Origin: Russula earlei
Lineage: Eukaryota; Basidiomycota; Agaricomycetes; Russulales; Russulaceae
Length of the DNA stretch: 64,000 nt
NCBI GenBank assembly: GCA_025769875.1
Contig: JAGFNK010000072.1
Coordinates: 90,572 to 154,571, forward strand
Reading direction: 5' to 3'
This document shows positions 11,288 through 21,616 of this stretch, one piece after another. The position numbers and the translations under genes were made by a program. The notes beneath the pieces are model-generated. The model did no database searches and was not told the DNA's origin. It saw only the letters and a list, made by a program, of their open reading frames with translations. Positions within the stretch are counted from its first letter, which is position 1; each line of letters starts with the position of its first letter.

Positions 11288-12219
11288 GGCAGTTCACATT
11301 CCTTCCTTTGCCAGAGCACCAGAATCGGTTGGCCACCTTTACGATCGTACTTGGTTCTTCTCTTTGGTGTTGTCGCGACAATCACCGTGAGTTAACCGTT
11401 ATTTGTTCTTCACCTTCCCTCATGAAAACTTGTTCCGTAACTGTACAGAAACGCTTAGCTCTCATCCGCATATTCGCCTTCCTTTCTGCTGTGGTGACCG
11501 TGATAATCATCGCATCCGGTCTTTGTCCATTTTATGCTCAAGGTGATGATATACGATGCCGTTTGAGTTGATTCGACTCACTGTCTTATAAAGGACGCTT
11601 TAATCTCCGAATGTACCACACTCGCCACTGGCCAAGATGTGTTTATTCACTGGGGCTTCTGGGGGTCGGATACCCATGAACAACTCACCGCGAGTCAAGC
11701 ATCTCAATGTGTGTTCTTTCAATGATGTCATGATACTGGCGTTAGACCATCTGTTTCTCTTTAGTTTGCCACAAAGCCTGGGATCACGACTCTTTCTCTG
11801 AGATATTCTGGCTGCTTTGCGAGATCAGTACGTTACTTACCTTGACGTTTCATTTCATGGACATCTGATCTCCCATTGTAGTTTTTATGCCCTTGTTCAC
11901 TTTTCTTGCGTTTTCCTACGCCCGACAAGAGTCCGCACTCGGCGCCGCACGGAATGACCTTCCCAGAACTTACGCCCCTGCATATGCTACTGGCCCAGCG
12001 TATGCCGCTGGCAACGAGAGCACCATAACTCTACCCGAAGTGGCCTATGACCAACAATACCCTCCTCCTCCTGGCTCCCCACCCCCGTTCGACAAAAGTC
12101 TTCCCGCGTACGGTCTTCCCGCGTACGGAGAAGAAGCGGATAAGAAGGACACCGATTCGATGAGGACAGCTGTCGCGGAGGACCCATTTGCTGACATTGA
12201 AGGATACCCACGCCGCTGA
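11288..12219 (+). CDS. Putative multi-helix membrane protein with Tyr/Pro-rich tail; 5' part uncertain
   Basis: The last exon, about 11878-12219, is clearly protein-like: a hydrophobic start (LFTFLAFSYARQ), then a tail rich in Ala, Tyr and Pro with AYATGPAYAAG and LPAYG repeats, ending at a TGA after GYPRR. Upstream, two hydrophobic stretches in compatible frames (SYLVLLFGVVATIT near 11345-11388; RIFAFLSAVVTVIIIASG near 11467-11520) flank a GTGAGT...CAG intron and fit further helices. The layout recalls four-helix MARVEL-type proteins but I cannot assign a family. The reading frame at 11288 has no ATG; a CAG acceptor-like site at 11288-11292 suggests the first exon lay further left and that Copia-1 now separates them. 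Joints between exons are not resolved. Confidence 0.4.
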
Positions 12220-12415
12220 GGGTTCTGAGATGTGATTCTGAGATGCCAAGGACAATGAGAGACTCTTTAACCCAGTTACCTACGATACATGTACCCAATG
12301 ATTGATCTAACATACATGCCCCACCATGACACGGAGGTGTTCTTTTGATTACCAAGGACTCGGATGTGATGTCCCTGGCCGATGATTGTTACCCAGGCAG
12401 GATAGATTGTGGCCA

Positions 12416-13698
12416 TCAACCCACGGCCTGTGTCATCCCCAGTCTCTTGTTCGTAGCCATGGGCTGACCGCTCGCAGGGTGTGCAAGATCCGCGAGGCGT
12501 GCCAAGAAGGCCGGGGTGACAACGTCGTCCCCGGCGCTCGCGGCGAGCCCAGACTCGGGGGCAGCATCGGAGTAGCGCTCCCACAGCGTGTAGAGCGAGA
12601 GGATCTCCTGCGCGATCATCGCGACTGTCGGGAGCGACACGCGCAGGCCGGCCATGAAGCCGACAAAGTCCTGCTACGGCACGGGCGCGGGCTTTCGGTG
12701 CGCGCTGCCCGTGTTCGTGCGCGAGGAGCGGCGGGGAGGGGGCGCGGGCGCCGCGGATTGCGCTTGGATCGCGTCGCGCGTCTTGTCGTTCAGCACCAGC
12801 GTGAGGTGAATCGCGGCGATCGCGATCATGTGCGGTGGGCAGAGGAGGCAGAGCTCGGAGCGGTACGTGTCGTTGACGATGAACCTGTCAAAAAGTAAAG
12901 TTCGAACGCGCAACGTTCGGTCAGGTTTCTTTTTTTGCGGTTTGGAGAGTGAGGGGGGGGAGGAGGGGGATACGAGTAGGGGATGACGACGTGCCATGCT
13001 GTTTGTAGGGGCCCTTCCCCGAGCTCAAGTCTTCCCTCGCCGGAACCCCAGTATCGTGGGCCGTTGTCGATACCGACCCCGACCTCTCCTGCTTCGGAGA
13101 CGTCTGCGTGTGCCGCTTCTCTCCCGCATAGAGTGAGGAGGGTGGGGTACGGATGGAACACGACGAGGTCACATACCCTCCTCTGGTCGCGCGATTGGGC
13201 GGCAAAATCAAGCCAAGGCCAAAAACCGGCTACGTACGGCTGAACATTTGGCGCGATTCGGAGACGACATTCTTGATGTGGACAGGGGATTCTTCTGCCT
13301 TTGCGGCGACGTAGCAGCACGCGGCTATCACCATGAAGGGGTCCGTCTCGCAGTACAGTTTTTGACGTAGAACCGCCTGAAAAAGACCGTGGCGGTGGCG
13401 ATCACACGCTGACGCAGCGGCAAGCGTTTGCCCAACATCGCGATGACTGGTGGGGGTCATGGCATAAGCTGCTAAAACGGAAAATGTGGGACGCATACGG
13501 TTTGCAAAGTAGATGTTTAGAAAGTCGATGTGCTCTGCGGACTCGACATATTGAAGGTCCTCGCTCCGTGCTTGCTTGAGCGTGGCACGATCCACTATCC
13601 AGCGTTTGCTTCGACGAGAAAGGTTTGAACAGGATCAGAGTATAGGGCATTGAGGACGGGGCTTACTTGTGTGAGCTTGCCTAGAAGTCAGTCGCCAT
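12416..13698 (-). pseudogene. SSN8: Cyclin C (Mediator kinase-module cyclin), disrupted
   Basis: Cyclin C partners CDK8 in the Mediator kinase module in the nucleus. Recognisable segments: MATDF at ATG 13698; RWIVDRATLKQARSEDLQYV; DFLNIYFAN; RQRVIATATVFFRRFY; YCETDPFMVIAACCYVAAKAEESP; CDLVVFHPYPTLLTLC; NDTYRSELCLLCPPHMIAIAAIHLTL; and the C-terminal MAGLRVSLP...ASGQPMATNK. Damage: TAG replaces the expected Trp at codon 6 (13681-13683); one base is missing near 13357-13366, shifting frame between RFYVKN and YCETDP; a second in-frame TAG lies at 12674-12676; and the exon that should link SESRQMFS to CDLVVF, about 30 residues, is absent near 13175-13235. The missing exon argues for a true pseudogene rather than base errors alone. 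Confidence 0.8.
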
Positions 13699-13809
13699 CG
13701 GAGCATGGCGCAGCAAGCCTTGACTCGGAGGTGAGGATGACCATGTTCCAGCGCTCGACTCGGACCGGTGGTGCAGCTCTCAACCACCACACCATACCAG
13801 CATCGCAAG
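13699..13809. promoter_or_regulatory. Short shared upstream region of cyclin C and RSA3
   Basis: Only 111 bp separate the two divergent start codons, so any promoter elements must be shared. No TATA box is visible. Role inferred from position. Confidence 0.4.
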
Positions 13810-14574
13810 ATGTCTACGGCTAAACCACCAGCACCTCGAAAGCGTAATGGAAAGCGCAAGCGGCGCTTGGCCTCCCCCTCCCCTTCTTCCTCGCCATCCT
13901 CGGACTCTTCAGACTCCTCATCGGATGAGGCGTCGAGAAAGGCGCCCCTCCAACGGGTCCCTCTCATCAAAAAGCAAGCTACGCCATCTCCATCTTCGGC
14001 TGACGAGTCGTCTCCCTCTCCGTCCCTGTCCTCGTCGTCGGATTCAGAAAACGACGACGCGCCGCACGTTGTCGGCGCACCGTCCTCACATGTGGCCACC
14101 TCCCCAAATAATGCGCGGCGTTTCTCTGATCCGGAGCCCCCCGCCGCCACCGGGAGGCGTCCACCGCCCTCGCCCTCGCCACCGCCGGCGGCCGATGCGC
14201 CGCCATTTCTGCTTCCGGAGGGCTCCAGCGATCGAGGGCAGGAGGAGCAGGCGCTGCGGAACCGGTCCAGGCAGTTCTGGATGGCGTCCGTGGCGGACGC
14301 GTCTGGCGACGACCTGGAATAGATCCGACAGGTGCGTGCCTCCCCGCGAACACTTTTGCCCTTGCCCCTTCCTTCTTCTCACTGCATTACATATACATAC
14401 ACGCGTCCCCTCACGCCGGCGTGTTCAAAGGAATCGAATATGACCAAATCGCGCCTGGCGCTCCTGATCGACTCGCTCGCTTCTGGCGGCGAAGTGTTCT
14501 CATCCCATGCGGATAAAGATGGGGACCTAAATGAGATGGATGTTGTATTGAACGGCAATCATCGTGATACCTAG
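13810..14574 (+). pseudogene. RSA3: Ribosome assembly protein 3 (RSA3)-like, with one in-frame TAG
   Basis: Nucleolar 60S-subunit assembly factor family. Exon 1 from ATG 13810 (an in-frame ATG also occurs at 13768) encodes a basic start, long Ser/Pro/Glu-rich low-complexity runs, then the conserved block RSRQFWMASVADASGDDLE. A TAG at 14320-14322 stands where the family has Glu, followed directly by IRQ and a GTGCGT donor at 14332. Exon 2 (14431-14574) reads ESNMTKSRLALLIDSLASGGEVF, the rest of the RSA3 domain, ending after NEMDVVLNGNH. Apart from the TAG the gene is intact and splices in phase. It could be a base-calling error, a nonsense allele or a shortened protein. Confidence 0.65.
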
Positions 14575-15679
14575 CCAGTGAGTACAGTACCCTTGATGTC
14601 AGTATCTTTTCACTGGGCAGCCGCGCCGTAGGGTGCGTGGGGCCAAGATCGTATTAATATGATGAATGGAGGAAGTCCCCCACCCGACGGGTCTATGTGC
14701 GACGACCTGGCGGTGGGTGGTGGTCTGGGTACGTTCTGCACTTATGACCTTGCATCTTGCATCAACTGCCATGGCCATGGTAGCGTTACACGGATGTGAA
14801 GTTTGATATCGATTGCGTAAAAGAACAGAAGGAGAAAGGACAACACGCACAGCTGTGCTCAGCAAGTCTGGACGACGCAAAAAATTTTACGGATCGATGT
14901 AGGTGCGTGCATATTTTGTTTTTGTACTTCCAAGTGGACAATGCGACGCATGAATCGGACGCGCCTTTGCGAGTCCGATCGATTGCGGGTTCCCTCCCCC
15001 CCCTCCTGACCCCTCCGACCGACAAGAAACGCGTCGACGATGTCTGCTGTGAGGGACAAGCGATCAAAAAAGATCCGGCTGGCTTGTGGCGAGGGTGCTT
15101 GTGTGTGTGCGGCCGCGCGCGTGACCACGGAAAAAGTGCTGGTTTTGGGGTTATAAATGGCTCGTAGTGTCCGTTCGGGTGTCGTGTTGTTGTCCCTTGT
15201 GGACAGGCCAACGTTTTTTTCGACGTTTCGACGCGGAGTCCGCGTTCCTCATCCTGTATATGATACTCCTTGTTCACGTTGCGGCAGCGTGGCAAGAAGG
15301 ATCCAGGCGTGTTAAACCCGAGTCCGACGCGCGTATAAAATGAACGTCTGTTATTCGGCCGCTGATACGTATCAGATCGATTGATTGTCCGTCCCAATAT
15401 GCCCTTCGCCCTCTTTTTTTTTTTTACCTTTCCTAATCGCGACTCCAGTTGGTGTATTAGGTGCAATCAGCAAGGAGTGCTCGATGGAAGGGGATACACG
15501 GTGCACTCAGAGCCGCCTCAGATCGCGAATGCTGCTGATATATAAATGATAGATCACTACAACAAGAACAAGTATAACAAGTATACACGACAATCGTCCG
15601 TGGTGCACCACCGCAAGTTCTCTCCTCATTCCAGGACCGTCAAAATGAGAAGATGGGAAGAAAAAAAAAAAAAGGGTAT
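14575..15679. other. No gene recognised; intergenic
   Basis: A 226-codon minus-strand open frame (14786-15466) exists but its translation is Arg/His/Thr-rich with no motif, and complementary frames are equally open. T-rich runs at about 15414-15425 and A-rich at 15660-15673 look like spacer sequence. Nothing supported. Confidence 0.5.
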
Positions 15680-17449
15680 CTACTCGGAAGCTTGGAGGCG
15701 CCTCTGTTGCCTGCTCCCCCTCTTCGACGACTTGGGGTAGATTTCCTTCATTCTCTCCGAAAAAAACCTGAGTCCCCTCACCTCTCCGTCCGAGTTCAAG
15801 AACCCGTCCAGATCTTCTGAAAAGTCCTCGTGGGCTTTCCGCGTCGCCGTACGCTTGTTCTCGGCCACATCCGGGCTGACGTTGAGGCACTCGGGCGGCG
15901 GGTTCTTGCGGTGCCGGACCAGCGAGTCGCCGCGCGCAAAGTAATCCCCGCACGAGTCGCAGAAAGAGATGCTGCGAGGGTGCGCCTCCGCCGTGTCGGA
16001 GTGCCTCTTATAGTCCTCCCAATTTGAGAAATCGATACTCTTCCGCCGCCTCCCCGTCCTCATCGTTCGCCCTATCGGCTTCTTGTTGCCGCACCATGTC
16101 GCTTGTGTGGAGCCACGCCGCTCCCTGTTCTCTCCCCTCAACCCAAGGTAGCTCTTCCTGCGCAATTGTGCTTGTCGATTCCTGCTGGTCATTTGGCCCC
16201 TGCAGGAATGGATGGTAAATTCCTTGCGCGTTCGGGGTCGCGAGCCTCTCCGCTCCACGTCCCACAACCTCGGATTTATGATTCAATCCTGACAGGGTCC
16301 TGGTGGCAGGTTTGTAACGAGTCCTGTTTGTGGACCGTCCTGCATCCAAGACCCTGAGTGTAGTGGCCATCTTGGCCTTGCCCTTCTGGCGCACGTGTCG
16401 TCCTTGGCTGTTATTCGCCTCTGAGCTTGCATCTTCGAGGATATCGTCCTCGTCTCGACGTCGTTTGCCAAGGAGGGTCTGCGGCACCACGAATGCGTCC
16501 TGGTTGGACGCCGGTGCGACAGAGGCGGGTAAGTAGAGCCCGGCCTGCCCGTACCCTGCTTGAAACCTGGAGGTCGCAGCGTCAGTCATGGCCATCACGT
16601 CGACCCGTAGGCAGGCCACGGAACAAAAGAGAATATGTACGAAGATTCAACCCCAGCGAGACCAAATGACCCTGCGTCGTAGCCGTAGCTCGATGGCATT
16701 GGCCCTGCTACGCACTGATATCTATCAGGGTAACCCAGCAGCCACGGGAAGTCGAATGGCCAGGTCGAGTTGACCCGAGAAGCGGCGGCCGGTGCCACGA
16801 ATCCGTTTGGAACCGGGACCTGCCAGCATGTCAATCTAGGCGGAATCTATACGCTCGTATGATTCGTCCTCACGCTATCCAACACCGGCGGCGGTTGGGA
16901 GGACTCGGGGGTAAGTTCAGCCCAGGAATTGTCGCACGATGGTACAGAATCTACTTCTGAAAAAGCTTTGGATTGCGTGAAGACAAGCCCATAACAGAAA
17001 GGAACAATGACCTACGCGGCGTTGGCATCTCCCAAGGAGGATGAAATTCCTGTGACGCGACAAGGCAAGTCAATTGTTGACGATTGACGACAAGACGCTG
17101 TGCACGCACGGTGTTCAGATAGTCGAAACTACCAGAACCGAAGGAGTTGGGGGAAGGGATGGACGTCGCGGGGAAGGTATCATCGATGGCGGTAAACGTG
17201 CCGCCGCCATTGGGTTGGCTTCCAAAAATATCTGACAGAGCGTTCCAATCGATGTCCTGTAACGGTGAGACGTTAATAACCTGTTACACGCCCGGGAGAT
17301 GAGATGATGCCCACAGCAGAGCCGCCCGGAAGCGGGTCGAAGTTGACAGGTTGCATATTGTCCGCGATCTCGGACCATACGCTCGTTTGGTCCTCTTGTG
17401 GCGCGAGATATGACCACAGCGCGCTGTCGCTGGCGTTGCCAAAATCCAT
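15680..17449 (-). pseudogene. C2H2/C2HC zinc-finger transcription regulator with a frame break
   Basis: Start ATG 17449 gives MDFGNASDSALWSYLAPQ, an acidic, Ser/Asn-rich N-terminus typical of fungal regulators. An intron from GTGGGC to CAG joins PLPGGSA to DIDWNALSDIFG (about 17,250). A middle exon near 16650-16830 encodes PVPNGFVAPAAASRVNSTWPF, and the next from 16619 reads QTLLGKRRRDEDDI, a likely nuclear signal. The finger region CDSCGDYFARGDSLVRH...C and the tail YPKSSKRGSRQQ are common to a basidiomycete zinc-finger family. Between DGEAAEE and SIDFSNWEDYKRH, near 16030, the frame changes with no usable intron, so one base is probably missing or added. Target genes unknown. Confidence 0.6.
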
Positions 17450-18321
17450 GAAGCGTTGATCTGTTGGGGTTGTACTGTGAGTGAGACGCGGAGGAAAATT
17501 GAGGTGTGGGGGGCGATGCGGACGTGCTTTTTAACGTGGGGGATGGGCGCTTCCCCCCACCCCGGCCTGGAGGGTCGCTTGCGGGGTGGCGTCTATGGTT
17601 CAGTACCTTTTCGGTACGTGGCCTCCGCGTGCTTTGAGCAAAGTTTTCTCCGCCCGGCCGGCTATGGATCGCCTCGTGTACTCGGTGGAGTGCTGGGAAC
17701 AGCCTACCTACAGGATCTCAACGACCGCGTAAGTATTAGCGCCTGAACGCAACAGGGGAGGAACGCCACCTTGCGTGTCTGGGGCACCCCATCCCATCAT
17801 TGTGCTGATGTGTCGGGCTTGTATCTGTCAAAGGAAAAAAAAAAATCCACAAACAGTCATTGGAACGCTTTTTTTTCTTTTCCCTTGTTCCGTCGCAAAC
17901 GAGGAACAAAAGGACGTTTGGAGCGTGTCATTGGGCCCAGAAAGGCATTGAGCTGAGACGGCTCGCATAGCCTTGGAACAACCGACACTGAGTAGACCAC
18001 ATAAAATATCCTCCGCAAGGTGCCACAGTGACCCAAGCGCTTGGCGGTGTGGTCGTGAACGGGTAAGCTCCAGCGAGACGTTTCCGGGCCTAACGAAGTC
18101 ATCCGTCAACTATTTGAGGTAAATGTGAGACCATGAAGAACACTTCAGTTCATGGCGGTTACTTTCATGCCCTAAGACAGCAGGGTTTCATTGAATACTT
18201 ATCGTTGACAGTCACTCGGGGAATACGAGCAGAGCAGCTAGACAGTGCATCTTTCATTGATTCTAGCGTGATGTATTTTGTCATGGTCTGAAAGATGGCA
18301 TGGTCTAAACTTCAACTTGCT
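17450..18321. other. No gene recognised
   Basis: Short open frames only, none with motifs. Contains an A-run at 17837-17845 and T-run at 17870-17878 close together. Likely promoter region of the zinc-finger gene plus spacer. Confidence 0.4.
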
Positions 18322-18407
18322 GGTGCTATAGTGTAGTGGCTATCACAACAGATTCTGACTTGCTAACACCACTTTCCATTAACCCAGGTTCAAACCCTGG
18401 TAGTGCC
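18322..18407 (+). other. tRNA-Gln(CTG)-like pol III segment, not a canonical tRNA; possible SINE head
   Basis: GGTGCTA at 18322 pairs fully (with G-T wobbles) with TAGTGCC at 18401-18407. There is an A-box-like TAGTGTAGTGG, a D stem GTG/CAC, and a strong T arm CCAGG-TTCAAAC-CCTGG holding a B box. The anticodon loop ATTCTGA matches tRNA-Gln(CTG), but the 3' anticodon stem does not pair and the variable region is about 20 bases. A T-rich stretch follows, as in pol III termination. It is either a decayed tRNA or the head of a short interspersed element. Confidence 0.5.
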
Positions 18408-19503
18408 TTTCTTTTCTTTTTCTCCATATCCTATGCAGGTTATGACCTTCAGTGGTATCACTGAGCCATAGTACTGTAGTGACCATGCAACGTGTTGTCT
18501 CCCACATCAGGAAAAACCAGTCCGGTCCGTAGACACCGCTTAATTCTGTAGACACCATAGACACCATAGCACAACAACATACTATGTAGTGCTCTATAGC
18601 ATCATAGTAAGTCTATATTGCTCAATGTAGTTCCAGTAGTTTATGACTATATTTATGTAGGCATGTAGATGAAACCAAGTCTACATATCACTATGTAGGA
18701 TGACTGAAATTATGGTTGTCTATGGAGATGATCAGTTTACTACATTGCACTATGGAGACAATTCATTGCTCTATGGAGACTATTGGTTATTATAATTATA
18801 TTGCACTATCGAGCCTTACTGAAGGTGGCCATGCTACACTGCATATTGTCCTCTCCTCTCCTCCCCAACCCACCTCCCCTTTCCCATCCTTCCCCTCTCC
18901 TTCTCCCCTGATGACACCGTTTTTCTTTCTCGCCTCTCCTCTCCTGATGGGAGGCGGCCATGCGTGCGAGTCGGTCGAAGTGGGGGTAAAAGGGTTTCTT
19001 GCTTGCTTGCTTTCTTTCTATTTCCTTCCTTTCTTGCCTTCGTCCTAGAGACGAAGGCTGGTTTTTATGTACATTGGGACTGGAGCTAGACTAAATGGTA
19101 TCCTAGAATGAGAGTAGCTAAGGAGAGGTAAATGTATTCTGAGATAAATGGGATGGACACGTGTGATCGCGGCGTTGAGGCGACAGGTGTAACGAAGCTA
19201 GGCTTTGGAAGGGTATAGTAAAGGGGGCTGTAGCAACGAGTGGGGCACTAGTCGGCATGGCCGAAATGCCGTGAAGGGGTGGTTGGCCAGGTCTTGAACA
19301 TTGGGGACTTCTGCCTGATGAGGCAGTGGTGGGCAATGCGGGCAAGCGTGCGTGCGCATGGGGGTGAGCGTGGGGGTATGCGTACGGGTGCACGTGGGTG
19401 GTAGCAATGTCAGAGGTGGAGGAGCGAGTGTGTGCATCGGAGGCGAGAGGTGGAGGGCATGGTGTGCTTGCATGTGTGACGTGGTGGAGAGAGGGAGTTG
19501 TGG
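18408..19503. other. Compositionally odd transposon-flank sequence without genes
   Basis: 18408-18840 is AT-rich with many short repeats of GTAG, CTATG and GTAGACACC units. 18840-19040 is pyrimidine-rich. 19040-19500 is G-rich on the plus strand with GTGGG-type runs. Open frames here are low complexity. Probably layered old transposon debris. Confidence 0.4.
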
Positions 19504-20101
19504 TGTTATGATTTACCCCCTGTCGGTTCGCCCATTACTCTCTTGTTATTGTTCCCCCTTACCACCCTCTTGATTACTGTTCATCCCTTGATGTTGATGG
19601 TCCCTTACTGTTTCGTCCATTGTGTTTCACCTATTGTGTTTCACCTATTGTTGAGTTATCTTTGCTATTGGCTCACCTTCACCTATTGTTCTGCTTATAG
19701 TACTGTACAGCCTCGCTACATACAGTATTTAAGCGCCTGTAGAAGCTGGGGAATGCCCCAAGCTTAGCTTTGTCCCATTTCCTGTCGCATCCCTTACCCT
19801 GTACCCTCTCTCAATCACAACTCTGCTTGTGCTGGCCTACACCTTGCTTGACCTAAGCACACCTCAAGGAACCCTTGTGTTCCTCTTCCTCCTCTGCCTC
19901 TCTTCATCGTCCTCCTCTTCTGTGAAACCAGGAGATCAACTCTGTCTGCGGGCTGAGTCATTGTCTGACTCAGCTTTGAGACGCTAAACCTTTTGACCCG
20001 GTCTCTTTGAGCCGGCCCCCATTGAACCCTTGAACCAAGTCACAGGGACTTGGCCCCACTGAACCTTGAGCTAACGCTCTAACGGCCGCGACGCCGTAAC
20101 A
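19504..20101 (+). repeat. Chromovirus 5' LTR
   Basis: 598 bp, TG...CA. Contains two copies of a short TGTTTCACCTATTG-type repeat; a TATTTAAG promoter-like box at about 19726. Confidence 0.93.
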
Positions 20102-20109
20102 CAAGCTAA

Positions 20110-21505
20110 GCTTCCTACTCCATTCTGGAGATCAACCTTGAACTACCATCGAATCGTTGGGTCCGTGTCCAACCCAGACCATCCCCAGACCTTCCCGAAC
20201 ACGTCGTAGGAGCTGCCACTTGGGACAGCTTTCACACTTTCCTCTGTTACATCACCACTGAAAACAACGAAGAATTACCAGTTGAATTCATCAACAACCG
20301 CTGGTTCGAACTACAACTTAGGAGAGGACAACTCTACACTCACCAAGACCTAGAACTCCTTAGAAACAGCCTTGGATTAGGCTACTGGAGGGAAAACGAC
20401 CCTCTCTACGAACCACCGTCAGAATCAGAAGCCTCTTCCACAGAAGGCAACCCCCCTGAACCAGAAAACACCACTGAAACTCAGACACCTTTCGAATCCC
20501 CTGCACTAGAGCCAGAGAACCCCCTTGAAAGTCAAGAATCCATCGAAACCCTAGAAATCAACCCACAGAACCCTCCAGAACCTGATATGGCAGCCCAACC
20601 CCAAGTCGCTGTACAACCCCCCCAGATGGCCGCTCAGGCCCCCCAGATGGCCGCTCAGGCTCCCCAGATGGCCGCCCAGGCCCCCCCAGTCGTCGTTCCA
20701 CCCCCTCAAGCAGCTGCTCCAGCACCACAAGGCACTAATGGGTCCCTCAGCGGTAAAGAACCCACTGCCTTCACAGGGGAGAGGAACAAAACAAAAAGAT
20801 TTATCATGGAATTCAACCTATTCTGGGGGCTCAATGATGACAAAGCAGTAATGATCTCCCCTTTTAAACGAACAATGCTGGCTCTCTCCTATATTCAAGG
20901 AGAAAAGGTTGAAGAATGGGTCAATTCACAAGCAACCGCACTCAGGGAAAAAGTAAACAGGGCCCAGAACCCCATCGATAGAATGAACGAAGCATTATGG
21001 AATGACTTTGTTACAGACTTTACATTCAAATTCACTAACACTGCGGAGAAAGAGGATGCCCAAGCGGCTCTTGCCAAGCATACAATGAAGGAATCCCTTG
21101 ACGATTACATTTCCACCTTCGAACAACTTCTGAATAAAACAGGGTGGCCAGAAACGGACGTTATCGCCATTGAAAGCTTCAAAAATGGTCTAAAAATCGG
21201 GCTCTACCGTGCAATCTTAAACAGAGACGTCTGGCCCACCACCCTCCAGGAATGGAAAGGAAGAAGCCAGAAGGCAACATCGACGTTTCATCACCATCAG
21301 GGAGAAGCTCAAAGGAAAAACCACACACTCCCCTTCAGAACACAAAACTCACCACCCCGATCGAATGCAAGTGGACGCCGCCAAATCTAATTTCAAGAAA
21401 CTTACTGAAGAAGAAAGGAAACAATTGGCGAAAGAAGGACGTTGCTTCCGCTGCCGGGAAAAAGGCCACCTTAGCCGAGAATGTCCCAAAAATACCTACC
21501 CCCAC
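20110..21505 (+). pseudogene. Chromovirus gag with ATG-less leader and CCHC knuckle, frameshifted
   Basis: The frame is open from 20110, nine bases past the LTR, but the first ATG is at 20587. The 159-codon leader is protein-like (DSFHTFLCYITTENNEELP, FINNRWFELQLRRGQLYT, then acidic Glu/Pro/Thr-rich repeats). From 20587 follow tandem PQMAAQA repeats (20623-20685) and the capsid region (FTGERNKTKRFIMEF, SYIQGEKVEEWV, LDDYISTFEQLL). A one-base shift near 21255 leads to a frame with a nucleocapsid knuckle CFRCREKGHLSREC near 21450-21492. Confidence 0.85.
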
Positions 21506-21616
21506 CACCTCCAAAGCACGAACCACTGAACCAGCCCCAGAACCACCCAAGGAGGAAGAAGCCGCCACTATGGTGGCCCGCATGAAAACTTTACCAGCGG
21601 AGGATAGAGCCAAACT

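Noticed and set aside
12674..14322. Idea that TAG is a sense codon in this fungus, given three in-frame TAGs in two genes
   Set aside because: I66 copies C and D and VPS68 end with TAG at the expected C-terminus, and cyclin C has other damage. Ordinary nonsense changes or errors explain it better.
14786..15466. 226-codon minus-strand open frame
   Set aside because: Odd composition, no motif, and the complementary strand is also open; probably spurious.
18575..18830. Mitochondrial DNA insertion suggested by AT-rich sequence
   Set aside because: No mitochondrial gene or tRNA could be recognised; short tandem units fit transposon debris better.
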